DNA of 64,000 nucleotides from Geosiphon pyriformis. Taxonomy: Eukaryota; Glomeromycota; Glomeromycetes; Archaeosporales; Geosiphonaceae. Positions 44,649 to 56,406 of this stretch are shown here, in pieces (the first letter of the stretch is position 1; every line of letters starts with the position of its first letter). The stretch is taken from NCBI GenBank assembly GCA_016748015.1, contig JAAOMT010000761.1, forward strand, positions 173,958 through 237,957. Reading direction: 5' to 3'. The notes beneath the pieces are model-generated. The model was not told where the DNA came from. It was given only the letters and a program-made list of their open reading frames with translations, and searched no databases. A program made the translations under genes and the position numbers.

Positions 44649-46445
44649 ATGAAACAAACGATTAAAAGTTCTGGCTCTGAGGGTGGTTTCAAGGCTGTTC
44701 TGTCAAGGAAAAAGAGAAGAGGCGGTGTTCTTGAGGACAATGCTGGTGTTGAAGAGGGTTTTACTAGGGTGCATAGTGGTCGTTCATGGGGTTCGGAGAC
44801 TGGTGATACCACAGAATCTGACAGTGTTGATATGGAAGAGGAATGTCTTGTTGAGGAGACAAGTTTCAATTATGGTAAAAGTGGTGCACTCGTTGATGGA
44901 GATTTGGATCAAACACCAAAAAGTTCACGGTTGACAACTAGGAAAGCATTGGGAAAACCTTTGGGAAAGATCGACTTCCTGGATGACAATGATAACGATG
45001 ATGTTCTTCTGGATGCCCCTCTGGTGCTTTCCCCTTCTCTTAAGAACCTGGTCAATGTTTCGGTTAGGAAGTCATTTGTTTTGGATTTGGATCTAAAAGC
45101 AGTAGAAAAAAATTCGGCCCAAGAGAAGCTCAAAAAGATCAGGAGTTTATTTTCTGGAATTAATGGTTTTGGGGGGGGGGCGTCTACCCCCTCAAAATTC
45201 TCAGGGATCATCAAAGTGACATTCACTTCTGAATCAGGTCTAAAGAAGGCCACTGAAAAAGCTACTGATGCGAATATTATGGTAAATACCAATTTTAAGA
45301 GATCATCTAGGTGATCAGATCGGGCTGTAGTTGTGAAAGAAATTCCAGTTGGAACATTGGCTAAGGCTGTGCGCACTGCGCTATCCGAGTTTGGAGTTAT
45401 TAAGGTGATCAAAATGCAGTTGATTGGGCTGTGGCAGAAGGCAATGATAGAATTTGAATGATCGGATCAAGCTGATTTGGCCACAGCTGAGTGGTCCATA
45501 TTAATCGGGAAAGATGCTGTACGTGTGGCTAGGGCTGATTCAGACAAGGAAGCGTGGAATGTAAGGGACCAATATAGGGCACTGCTTTACACATTGCTGA
45601 TAAGAACTACCACTCATAATATCTGGGACTTTGTTAGATCTGTGGGTGAGAAAACTTGCATCATTGATCATCATTCTGTTACGTATGCTCGGACCAGGTG
45701 TGCTATTGTTTGTTTCAACTCTGCTGAATCATTGGATGCTGCTATGGGAACCATGCCAGTACTCAGGAACACCAATCTCCACTGGTCTTGCCTCATTTCT
45801 GTTAAATGCGCCAACTGTGAGAAATTGGGTCACACATCATTGAGTTGTGCAGTTGGTGGGAAATTATCTTCTGGTAGTTTGCTGCATAGGGTTTTCTCGG
45901 ATATGGATAAAAACAGGCTAGCAACCATCTATGCCAAACGCTTGGCTCCAGTTGCCCGTCCAGTCTCTTTTGGTGGTCTCTCTTGGGCAAAGGTTGCTCG
46001 CAGGTGTTCTTTGTCCCCCCTCTCTGGTCAGAATGTTGTGGTGAATAATGGCTCCTCTTCGGAGATGAAGCCATCCCTACAAGTAGTGATGGAAGTCAAC
46101 AATAGGTTTGCCGCTCTTGAGCGCAGTCTCGCCAGTCTCGCAGAGCAAGTTGGTAAGCTGGCTAAGAGGTTGGATGCACTTAGGCCAATGGTTCCCCAGC
46201 CTAGTCCTGGATGTCAGCCGTTGGTGACCCCTTCATCACAGGATCAAGGGGCGGATGTAGTGATGAGTGAGGGTTCAGGTGTGTCCACTAGTGGTGGGAA
46301 TGTCGCGGGAGCGGTGTCTTTTGATGTGTCTTCGGTGTCTAAGCTGGAAGACAGCATGAAGTGTCTAATGGAAACAGTTCTGGACCTTTTGGCCAAAGTG
46401 GATAGTATAGGTGCACTTTCGGTGTCTCTACCCCTCACCCAATGA
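44649..46445 (+). pseudogene. LINE-C ORF1 (RRM, CCHC knuckle, coiled coil)
   Basis: ATG 44,649 begins MKQTIKSSGSEGGF; the frame is open further upstream without another ATG. Order: basic/acidic N-terminus with MEEECLVEET (44,833), KSFVLDLDLK, FGGGASTPSKFSGII at a G-run (45,171-45,180), RRM-like VVVKEIPVGTLAKAV...IKMQLIGLWQKA (45,325-45,450), zinc knuckle CANCEKLGHTSLSC (45,807-45,848), then a heptad region FAALERSLASLAEQVGKLAK (about 46,107-46,165). The product should coat the element RNA. Two TGA stops (45,312; 45,459) are best explained by former CGA and TGG. Ends in ATGA overlapping ORF2. Confidence 0.9.
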
Positions 46446-49400
46446 GCAGTTTAGTCTGGAAAGTTGCTACGTACAACATCAGGGGCATGAACAATCCCAC
46501 TAAGCAAGAAGACATTATTAGGTGGCATAAGGAAATGAACAATTTGGTCTCTATCATTACTGAAACGAAATTAAGAAATAGGGTTCATCTGTGGATTGCA
46601 GACAAGTTCAATGGTGTCCAAGTGTTCATTTCTGGTTTGGATTCTGGTCACCTAAGTGTGGGTGTTGCTATTATCATGAACATTTCTTTGGCTCATCATG
46701 TGTGCAAGGTTTTTGAGGTGCCTGGTCGGCTCTTTTCCATTAAATTACTTTTCAAGGGCAAACTTTCTGTGTCAATTTTGGGACTTTATGCTGGTGCTTC
46801 TTCGGTGGTTCGGTTTTCTCAGGCTGGTGAAATCAATTCTCTCATTGCGAAAGCTGTCAACGAATCTTCTTTCATCATTTTCGGTGGCGATTTCAATGAA
46901 AATGGCTCTCATAAAAGTGCGAGTTTCAAAAGATGCTTTGATTTGGGTCTGGTCAATTCTTTAGTTGGTAGTCCAGCTGCAAAAATACCCACTTGGGAAA
47001 ATTCTAGGAGTGTTAAGAAAACAATTGATTACGTGTTTGTCTCCTCGAGTCTTGTTAATGTGATAGTGCGTCGTGAAGTTTTGAATGTCAGTGAGCATTT
47101 TGACACAGACCATCAAGCTGTTTCAGTGGATTTGGGTTTGGGTGGGCTCTTGGATACATGTTTGAATTCTCTTCGCAAGCAAGCGAATAAAGACCATTGG
47201 AAGTTTGATGTCAATAGTGCCAGTAAAGCTAAGTGGTTGGAGTTCAGGGATGTCTCAGCTGCTAATGTCTCTATGTTCTTGGATGCTTTTGGTGTGGCAA
47301 TAAGATTTTCTGATGTGGACGCTATGTGAAACATTGTTCGCAAGATTATGGTTCTTTCAGCGGGTGGCACATTTAAAAAAAAATGGTTCAAAGGTTTTGA
47401 TGGCGTGTTTACCAAGACTTCTTCTAGGTTTCACAAGCTGGAGCTGCTGGTTTCTAAGTTGGTCAAGGCTTCACATTTGGCTTCTAGTGATGGTTTTGCT
47501 TCTTTGTTGGAGGTGTGGCACAGACTTGACTCCCCTGGTGCATCAGTGGTTAAGTCTCTGTTTCTTTCAGGTTTTAATTTTGATCTTATTCGTTCTGCGC
47601 TGGCCAAAGCAAGAAAATCATACTGCTCCTTCAAATTAGTGGAATCCAAGCGCGCTGAGGAATCCTCGATCAAGCTGGCTATTGGTAAAAGGATAGAGAG
47701 TTTTAAGCTGAACAAGGGTCACACCATTAGGAGTGTGTTAGAGCATCCTTTTCACAAGGTGGTCCTGGATCATTTGGTTGTAGAAGATGAGTTGATTTTA
47801 GAGTCTGTGTTGGTTAAGTCTAAGGTAGACAAAATTATGAAGAGATGAACCAGAAAACGTGAAGTGGTGTCTGACTTGTCTGAGGATTGGGCTCATCAAT
47901 ATCAGCTTCTGGATTACATGTTCGATGGTGCTTTCTCAGATGTTATGTGTTCGATTAGTTTTGATGAGTTGTCAGCTGTTGTTAAGGATCTTCCTGATGA
48001 AAAAGCGGCTGGTCTTTCTGGTATCTCCAACAAATTATGGAAACATTGTGACAAATCTGTTTTGGATATGCTTTTGGTGCTCTTGAATTTCTGTTTGGTT
48101 GGCGAGTCGGTCCCTGAGCCTTGGAGAGAAGCTTGGGTTTTGATGATTCCTAAACCATATAAATGGGAGGATGTCCTCACAAACACCCATCCTATAGCTT
48201 TAATTGAAACGGCCCACAAGATTCTCTTTAAGATCCTTTCAGATAGGATCTCTCTGGCTTACAGCACTTTTGATGTTCTTCGTGGGGACAATTTTTCGGT
48301 TTTGAAGGGTATGACGACACAGTCTCCCATTTTTGCTATCAGTTCTGTGATTAAGGATGCCTTGGAGAAGAACCGTGAACTTTGGCTGGTTTTACAGTAC
48401 ATATGCAAGACTTATGACTCGGTGGGTTGGGAACATCTTAGGAGGAGTCTAGTTAGGATCAAAATATGTAACAGGTTTATTAGATTTTTTGGCAGTATTC
48501 ACAATGGTCACATCAACAGAGTAATGACTGACTTTGGCTTAACTGATGGGTATTGTGTCCACAATGGGCTGGATTAGGGAGAAGTCTTCTCACCTCTTCT
48601 CTGGCGTATTTTTTATGATTCACTTTTATGTGAGGTCAAGAGACAGGATAGTGTGTATGGCTACAGGTTGAATTCTAATTTCATATTAAGAACCGGCCGG
48701 GTGAATTCTCAAGCTGAACTGTCTTTGTTTCTTACTGCCGGCGCTTTTGTTGATGATACTATTTGGGTTGGTAGCAGCCAGGCTGCTACACAATGCATTC
48801 TTGATGTTGCTAGTGAGTTTTTTAGGTTTAATGATATTTCTGTAAACAATGACAAAACGGTGGTCATCCCCATCAATTGCCGGGTGCTGGATCCTCATTT
48901 AACTATCAGTGGTGCACCTATTTCCATTGCCAAGAGAAGGGAATCTCATCGCTATTTGGGTATTTTTTTGTCTTCTGAGGGTCTTTTGAAGTCTAGCTTG
49001 GCTAAAGCTCAGGCTGATGTACGGTTTTTTGTGAATCTTGTTTTGAGAAAGGCAATTTCAGACAAACAGTGTGCATATTTGGTGTCTGCAGTTCTTTTCC
49101 CTATCATTAGCTACAGAACTCAGTTTAGTTCGTTTCTGTTGGTGTTTGTAATAAATGGGATGCTTTAGTATGCAAGGTCTTAAAGTCCAAGTCTGGATTG
49201 CCACATAATTTCCCCAGTGATGCACTTTATCACCCCTCTTTGTACAATTTAAAAACTTTCAAACAGATCCAGGCTGAGAGTAAATCGGCCTCCGTTGTTG
49301 CTTTTGCAAATTCTACTGGTGTCTTGAGTCGCTTGTTTTCTCATAGGTCTCATGACCTCCAGGTTCTCAGCTGGCATCCTCGTCATTCCTTGCTGTTTCC

Positions 49401-51129
49401 GGCTCGTGTTGGTATCAGTTCCTCGGATAATTTTTTGGCAGATGTGGTTTGCATTTTTTTTGGATGTGATTTGTCTTTGGGAGGCCCTATAGCTTGTGGT
49501 TTTCGTCGTCAGTATGGTACTCTTATGTCTTTGGTTCTTGGTGAATCCTGTTTTTTCAAGTGCATCTCTTCGCTCAGGCATTATGGAATTGCTTTCGTGG
49601 AACAGCTTCGTGACCGTAATGGCGATGTTTTCAGTTGGGGGACCTTCAAGCATTGGAAGAGACTGGACCCTCATGGCCCAGTCCCTTTCTGGTTTAATCT
49701 TTCTGTTTGTATTCTTGGTAGCGTTGCACTTCTCTTCTCAAGTTCTTCTTTGGTGGATGGTCATGCTGTGTCTGATATTCATCTTTCTCATGATTTTGGT
49801 GTGATTCATGATGCTTTGCCGACCATTGATGCTGCCCGCCTTTCTGTGTATACGGATGGATCTCTTTCTGGTCTGGGCACTGTTGACATGAGAGCGGGTG
49901 CTGCCATTTTTTTTGAGGACATTAACTTGGGTTTGGATGTTGGGGTGTCTAATGTGGTTTCCTCTACTCTGACAGAACTGCAAGCCATAGCTTTGGCCTT
50001 TGAGTGTGTTCCTTTTTCTCATTTAATTGACTTGTTCTTGGATAGCCAGACTGCTTTGGATGCATGTAGGTCGGAGTCTTTGCTGGTTTGTCTGGATTTC
50101 AGGAACTGCTGTTGGATTGAGTGTTGTCACATTGCCACTGTCATTCGTCAAAAGAATTTGAATGTGAATTGGAGTAAGATGAAAGGTCATTCAGGTATCT
50201 TAGGCAACAAGCATGCGGATGCACTTGCCAAAAGTGCTGCTCTCTCTGCTTGGCACCTACTTCATTTAGTCAGTGAACATTTTCTATGTGCTGGTGGTAT
50301 GGCAGTTTCTGGTAATTCTAAACACCTTGTTCGTGATGTTTTCTGGTCAGTTCATCGAGCTCATTGGGAGATTGGAGTGGGTTCTCGTGTTGTGGATGAT
50401 AGTTTGTGTGCTGATATCAATTGGTTTAAGTCTTCTATGGTGTGACACCCCAATTCTCACTTGGCATCCGGTTTTACCAGCATGCGCATGGCAGGCTGTC
50501 ATACTTACTTTATGAAGGCTCTCTATCATTGGCTTCTTGTTGCAATGTGCAAGCATTTATATGATAGGAGATACCCCAGTGTGGTCTGTCTGTTTTGTGG
50601 TGACATTGAGACCTCAGATCATGTCTTTTCGTGTCCTTAGGATGCCGTTGGCCGTGCTCGTTTGTTGGGTGCACATGTTTTAGCTTGGGAGGCTTTTTTT
50701 GGTCTTTCTCGCTCTTCTTCATGTGTTTTACAGGCCTTGGCTTCTTGTGTTTCTGAGGTTGGAGTTGGTGTTGCTCTGTGTAAGGGCTTTGTTTTTAATG
50801 AATGGTTTCGTGAGTCTGTTTCGGTCTTTAAAGATTCTAAGGAGGGTGCTAAGAGGATTGTGAGCTTTGTGCGTGAGTTTTGTTTAGCATTTTGGGATGA
50901 TGTTTGGTTGGTCCGGGCCAGACATCGAGCGTTTATGGAAAAGCACAGTTTGATTCCACATGATGGCTCCACTCCTGCTTCAGTTTCTGGTTTGTCTATG
51001 GTGTTTTCGGCTGGTGTGGTCAGATTGCTGGGGGTGGCTGAGGCTTTTGGAGTTGGTTTCGGGTTTTGTAAGTTTTGTCCGTTTTTTTCAGGTATTGGAG
51101 ATCCAGTTTCTGTGCATATAGGTGTATAG
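46442..51129 (+). pseudogene. LINE-C ORF2 (endonuclease, RT, RNase H, zinc finger)
   Basis: Endonuclease: YNIRGMNN, TETKLRN, GVAIIMN, LYAGAS, IFGGDFNEN, DTDHQAV, all catalytic motifs intact. RT: KAAGLSGISNKLWKH, VLMIPKPYKWEDVLTN, ALIETAHKILFKILSDR, KTYDSVGWEHL and FVDDTIW (48,746-48,763) intact. RNase H: VYTDGSLSG, TELQAIAL, LDSQTALD, KGHSGILGNKHADALAK, all four acidic positions kept. C-terminal zinc finger CLFCGDIETSDHVFSC near 50,590. Stops: 47,327 (Trp in LINE-D), 47,846, 48,575 (Gln in LINE-D), 50,443 (Trp) and 50,638 (Gln-like). One base is missing near 49,125, shifting the frame. Otherwise about 1560 codons. Confidence 0.93.
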
Positions 51130-51250
51130 TGTAGTCTTAATTAGCCCAAGTGGCTGGTCACATGTAGAAAACACATGATTCGCACCTAGTTTAGATCATT
51201 TGTATGATGTATAGCACTAGGTTGCATTTGGACCTCACTCATTAAAATAA
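51130..51250 (+). other. LINE-C 3' UTR with conserved hairpin
   Basis: GTGGCTGGTCAC at 51,150-51,161 matches the LINE-B palindrome with two changes in the centre; ACATGT follows. The terminal TTTGGACCTCACTCATTAAAA precedes an A-rich AAAAAATAAAAAAAT tail near 51,250. Confidence 0.7.
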
Positions 51251-51600
51251 AAAAAATAAAAAAATAACAAACAGTATATTTTTTTTATGTTTTAATAAAA
51301 CATAATTTAATACAATATAATATTAAAATATTTTAAATTAAACATAATTTATACTTTATTTACATATAATTAACCAGTTAAGTTAATTAAAATTAAATTA
51401 TATTGGATTTACAAAAATAAATTTACTTAAGATAATTATTTTTTATATAATTACAATTTGATTATTATAATTAAAAACTAAATTAACTAAAAAACAAACA
51501 TATATTATGTTATTATAAAAAAAGAAAAGAAAAAAAATTCAAAATTTTATGTTTTATATGATTTTATATGATATGTAATTTTGGATTTTTATTAATCAAT
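51251..51600. other. AT-rich spacer between two tail-to-tail LINEs
   Basis: No gene. It separates the 3' ends of LINE-C (+) and LINE-D (-), which face each other. Confidence 0.6.
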
Positions 51601-51737
51601 TTTTTTTTTTATTAATGCTTTTAACGAGTGAAGTCCAACTGCTATCTAGTACATAGAGCCAAACTAAGTGACCCAAACTAAATACAATTTATGCACTTAC
51701 TACATATGACTAGCCACTTAGGCCAGTCAAGACAACA

Positions 51738-54700
51738 CTATACACTTATAATAACACTAATAACACCACCTAAACCAGAAAAAAAACAGCACGGCAAATG
51801 ATGACCAAAGCTAATAGCAAATAAATTAACCACACCAAACATTCTAACCATTCCACCTAACAATATAGAAGAAACATTATGAGACAAACCAAAAACAACT
51901 CCACCATCAGCAACCAAACCAGCCTTCTCTGTGCTCAGATTTCACCAATCATGCCCTCACATAATATAAATTAGCTACAAACCTAACAAAATTGACAACC
52001 TCACCAATGGCCTGTTTCTTATTATCAAATACACCCTGAGCCTCTTCGCACCATTCATTCAGCACAAAACCTTTGCACACAATAGAATACAAACCAACAT
52101 CCAAAGAACAGGCAGACAATGTCTGTAAAACAGCTGAAGACAACAAATCACAAAAACTTGCCACTAAAACCCAATAAGCAGAAGCCTTAACCAGAATCTT
52201 ATCATGAATAACAACATCCCGAGAGCATGTGAAAGCATGGTCAGAAAATTTCACTTCATCACACAGCAGGCACAATATGCCAGGATAACCCTTATTATAC
52301 AGTTTTTTTCAAACAGCTACCGGAAGACGCCTGTATACAGCCTTTATCAAATATGAGCACAAGTTCAAAGTTTTCTGACCAGTGAATCCAGCAAGTATAT
52401 GAAAGTCCGGATGCCAAACCTTCGCAGTAGAAATCCAATTTACACACCCAATTAAGTTAACAGGTACCATACCCACACCAGGTCCAGCCTCCCAGTAAGC
52501 ACAATTAATAGATCGAAAAATGTTTCTTACAAAGAGGTGGGCATTGCCAGAGATCGCCGTGTTATCAGCCACCAAATAATGTTCATGAACTCCTGCCAAC
52601 AAAAAAAAGGGAGATTGAGCAGCTTCCCCAGCCACCAAATCAGTCTTGACATTATCTGAAATGCCAGAATGACTCTTAACCTTAACCCAAACCACCTCGA
52701 GATCTTTTTTTCTAACCAAATTGAAAATATAGTGTTTCTCCAACCAGTACCAATTACGAAAATCAGGCATGGCACAAGACAACTCCAACAAGCAGGCATC
52801 AATAGCAGCTTGGCTATTAGTATGCAAAATCACCTGACAAAAGGAAGGTACACACTCAAGAACCAATGCAACAGCTTGCAACTCAGCCAGAGTAGAGGAT
52901 AATAGACCACTAACCACAACACCAACACTCTTATCCAAAACCAGAAAATATGCAGTAGCACCACAAGCAGCATCAACCGAGCCAGCATTTCTCAAAGATT
53001 CATCAGTATACACCTCAAAGCAACTAGACTAGATATCATGCAACCCATCTTTCACCAGAGAAAACACATCAGAATCTAAAATGTTCATATCAACAGACTG
53101 AGCAAAACCAGTAAAACTGAAAGCAGAAAAGCCATGAATTAACATAAATTTGGACGCGACCAAGAACCAGCATGGCACAGGACCCTATAGGTCCAACCTC
53201 TTCCAACAATGAAAAGTCTTCCAATCTAGCACATGGCTCCTTTTATCCAAAAGCCGATCACCAAAAGCAACCCCAAAACACTTCAGAAAGCAAACAAAAT
53301 TAAAATACCCAGAACTACCAAGAATTGATGAAAGTGGAAAACGAACTGGACTGTAAAAGACATTGGGAAGATTGTTAGCCAAAGAAAGCTCATTACTCAA
53401 AAAAATTTTTGCAATCCCAGCCAAAAAGTTGTTGACCAGACTAACACGCAGCTTGACAAGAAACTGCAAAGGATTCAGAGAAGCCCAACCAAGAATTTGC
53501 AAGTCTAAAAACCTATAATCGAACAAATGCCCAAGAACCCCAGAGGCATTAGAAAAGAACACCGAAGCAGCAATCTTCCCTTTAGATTACACCTGTTCAA
53601 AAGTTTTCAAGCCATACAAAGAAGGGTGATGTAAAGCAGCATCTGAAAAATCATGAGACAAACCAGCTTTGGACTTAAGACCCTTCCTAACTATAACATC
53701 CCATTTGCAACAAACACTAGACAAAACAAAACTAAATTGAGTCCGATAACTAACAATAGACTGCAAGACAGCCAAAACCAAATACAAGAACTGTTTATCC
53801 ATGATAGTCTTCCTAAGCATGACGTTAACAAAAAAATGAACATCAGAATAAGCTTTGAACACACTAAGTTTAGACAAACCCTCCATAGACAAGAAGATAC
53901 CCAGATAACAATGAGTTTTGCCCTTTTTAGCAATCAAAATTGGCTAATCACAAATACTCAAAAAGGCAACCCTAACACCCTGGTTAATAGGAATAGCCAC
54001 TGTCTTATCATTATTAATAGAAATATCATTGATTTCGAAGAACTCACTGACAATGTTCAGAGCATACTGAGTGGAGACTTGACAATTTTCAATCCAAATT
54101 TTATTATTGACAAACACACCAGCAGTCAAGTAAGATGTCATTCCACCCACACCCTCAACTCTGCCCGTCTTCGCAACAAACTTAGAATCAACATGGTATC
54201 CACACAAATGCTTGTGTCTTTTCACTTCACATAAGAGTGGATCATAAAAAATCCTTCATAAGAGAGATAAAAAAACTTCACCTTGGTCCAATCCATCACG
54301 TACACTATAGCCATCTGACAAACCAAAATCAGTCATCACTTGGTTAATCCTATTTTCATGAATGTTTCCAAAAAATCCAATAAACCTCTTACACATTTTG
54401 ATGCGCTGCAAACTAGCTTTCAAGTAAGGACAACCAACAAAATCATATGTCTTTTGCATATCTTGCAAAACCAACCAAATTTCCCTATTTTTTTTAAGAG
54501 CATTCTCCACAACTGAACCAACTGCAAACACTGGAGATTGCATAGAAGTACCTTGGAGCACCAAAAAATTATCATTCCAGAGAACACCAAACTTACTACA
54601 AGCCAAAAAGATGTGATCAGACAAAATTTTAGACAAAATCTTTCTGGCAGTCTCAATCAAAGCAATAGGTCGAGTGTTTGTAAGAACTCCATTCCAATCA

Positions 54701-56406
54701 TAAGGCTTTGGGATCATTGAGACCCACACCTTTTTCCAAAAAGCAGGCACCATGCCAACAGATAAGCACACATTTAGCAACACCAAAAGACATTCCAACA
54801 TTTCACCACAACCATGTTTCCAAAGTTCATTGGAAATGCCAGACAAGCCAGCAGCTTTGCCCTCAGAAAAACTATTAGTAACTAAAAGTAATTCACTTAT
54901 GCTAATTATACTTATTACACTAAAAAAGGCATCATCCCTAACATAGTTCAAAAGTGCATACTAACGAGCCCAAAAATCATGCAGCACCATAGGCATCATG
55001 TGCTTCCATGTCCAACCCTTTATAATCTTGTTAACACTTGACCTGACTTCCTCTGGCTCCAATATCAACTTATCATCAACCACCAAGTGATCCAACACCA
55101 TCTTTCGAAATGGCTGATCCAGAACACTTTTAATCATACTTTTCTTGTCTAAGCAAAATTGTTCTATACACTTCTCAATAGCTTTTCTGATAGTAGCCTC
55201 TTGCAACAACTTTGACTCAAACATCTTGGATTTTCTGTACCTCTTTCTGACAAGTGACAAATAACTAAGAAGGTTCTCTACTTTTTGGTCACCACGAACC
55301 ATGTTCTCCAAAACAAAAGCTTTACTGGCATCCAGAGCCGACCATTTCTTCACAAATTGATTGAAACCAGAAGTATTAGCAGAGGTCAGGCATTTGACTA
55401 TCTTGGCAACTAGCAACTCCAAACTCAGGAACTTAGAAGAATGTTTATTTTTCGAGCACTGAAAATCACAGAACCAATGTCTGGAAAATATTTTATCCAC
55501 AGAATCCACCACCACTTTTTTCAGCAAAAACCACATAGCATCCAAATCAAGACCAGCAGCAGCACCAAGAAATCTCCTCTTTACCTTCAACATCTTAGCA
55601 GAGGAATATTTCTTAAAACAGGACAACCCAGTACCATCAATATCCTTGATCCTAAACTTCCAACAATCCCTGTTGGCCTGCTTATGCAAACCATTCAGCC
55701 GAACATCTAAGAGCCTACCCAGACCAACTGAAACCATGACAGATTTGTGATCCATATTGAAGAAATCAAAAACAGAATTAACACAATGCTTCGCAATAGC
55801 AGAAGATAGAGTCCCACTAACAAGAATAAAATCAATTGTCTTTTCCACTCCCCTAGAATTGCTCCATATAGCTGTTTTAACCAAAGAGTGTCCAGCAAAA
55901 GAATTGACTAAACCCAAACAGAACTTAAAACTTGCACTTCTTCCAGAGTCATTCTCGTTGAAATCACCACCCAGAACAACAAAAGTACTGAAGTTAACAG
56001 CCTTAGCAATAAGAGAATTCACTGCAGAAGCCTAAGCAAACCTAGTCCCAAGAGAAGCACCAGCATATAAACCCAGAATTGTAACTGAAAGCTTGCTTTT
56101 AAACAAAAGCCAAATCGAAATCAAATGACCAGGAATCTCTTCAATCCTAGAAACATGGTGAGCCAAAGAGTTGTCCATAATCACAGCAATGCCAGCACCA
56201 AGATAACCAATATCAGAAGTAAAAATCCGAACTCTATCAAATTTGTCCTTAATCTATGATCCAAAAGAAGACCTCAATTTTGTCTTAGCAACAAAAAAAA
56301 CCATATTCCCAGAACTCACATGCCAACGGACAATGTTTGCTTGTTTTGTAGGGACATTGATACCCTAAACGTTGCATGTAGCAAATTTCCAAATCAGACC
56401 ACTCAT
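51738..56406 (-). pseudogene. LINE-D ORF2 with mutated RT active site
   Basis: Endonuclease: CNV.GIN, KTKLRSS (Glu of the ETKL motif is Lys), GAGIAVIMDNSLAHH, LYAGAS, VVLGGDFNEND, NMDHKSV. RT: KAAGLSGISNELWKH, VSMIPKPYDWNGVLTN, ALIETARKILSKILSDH, KTYDFVGC, but FVNNKIW where LINE-C has FVDDTIW: both catalytic Asp are Asn (54,103-54,108). RNase H: VYTDES, AELQAV, HTNSQAA (Asp lost) and VKSHSGISDNVKTDL. Zinc finger CLLCDEVKFSDHAFTC near 52,220-52,270. A small frameshift near 51,930 separates the last segment (KAGLVADGGVVFGL...), which ends at TAG 51,738. Confidence 0.9.

Larger units (their letters stand above)
44521..51250 (+). mobile_element. LINE-C, full-length Tad/I-like LINE, best preserved copy
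   Basis: 5' leader, ORF1, ORF2, 3' UTR with palindrome and A-rich tail are all present in about 6.7 kb. GC content and codon variety are clearly higher than in the other copies, including a run of ten G and CG dinucleotides. Only a few stops and one clear one-base loss (near 49,125) separate it from an active element, so it is the youngest LINE in the window. Subfamily with LINE-A by ORF1. Relation to the Tad1/I superfamily is inferred from domain order (EEP endonuclease, RT, RNase H, zinc finger; ORF1 with RRM and CCHC). Confidence 0.95.
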
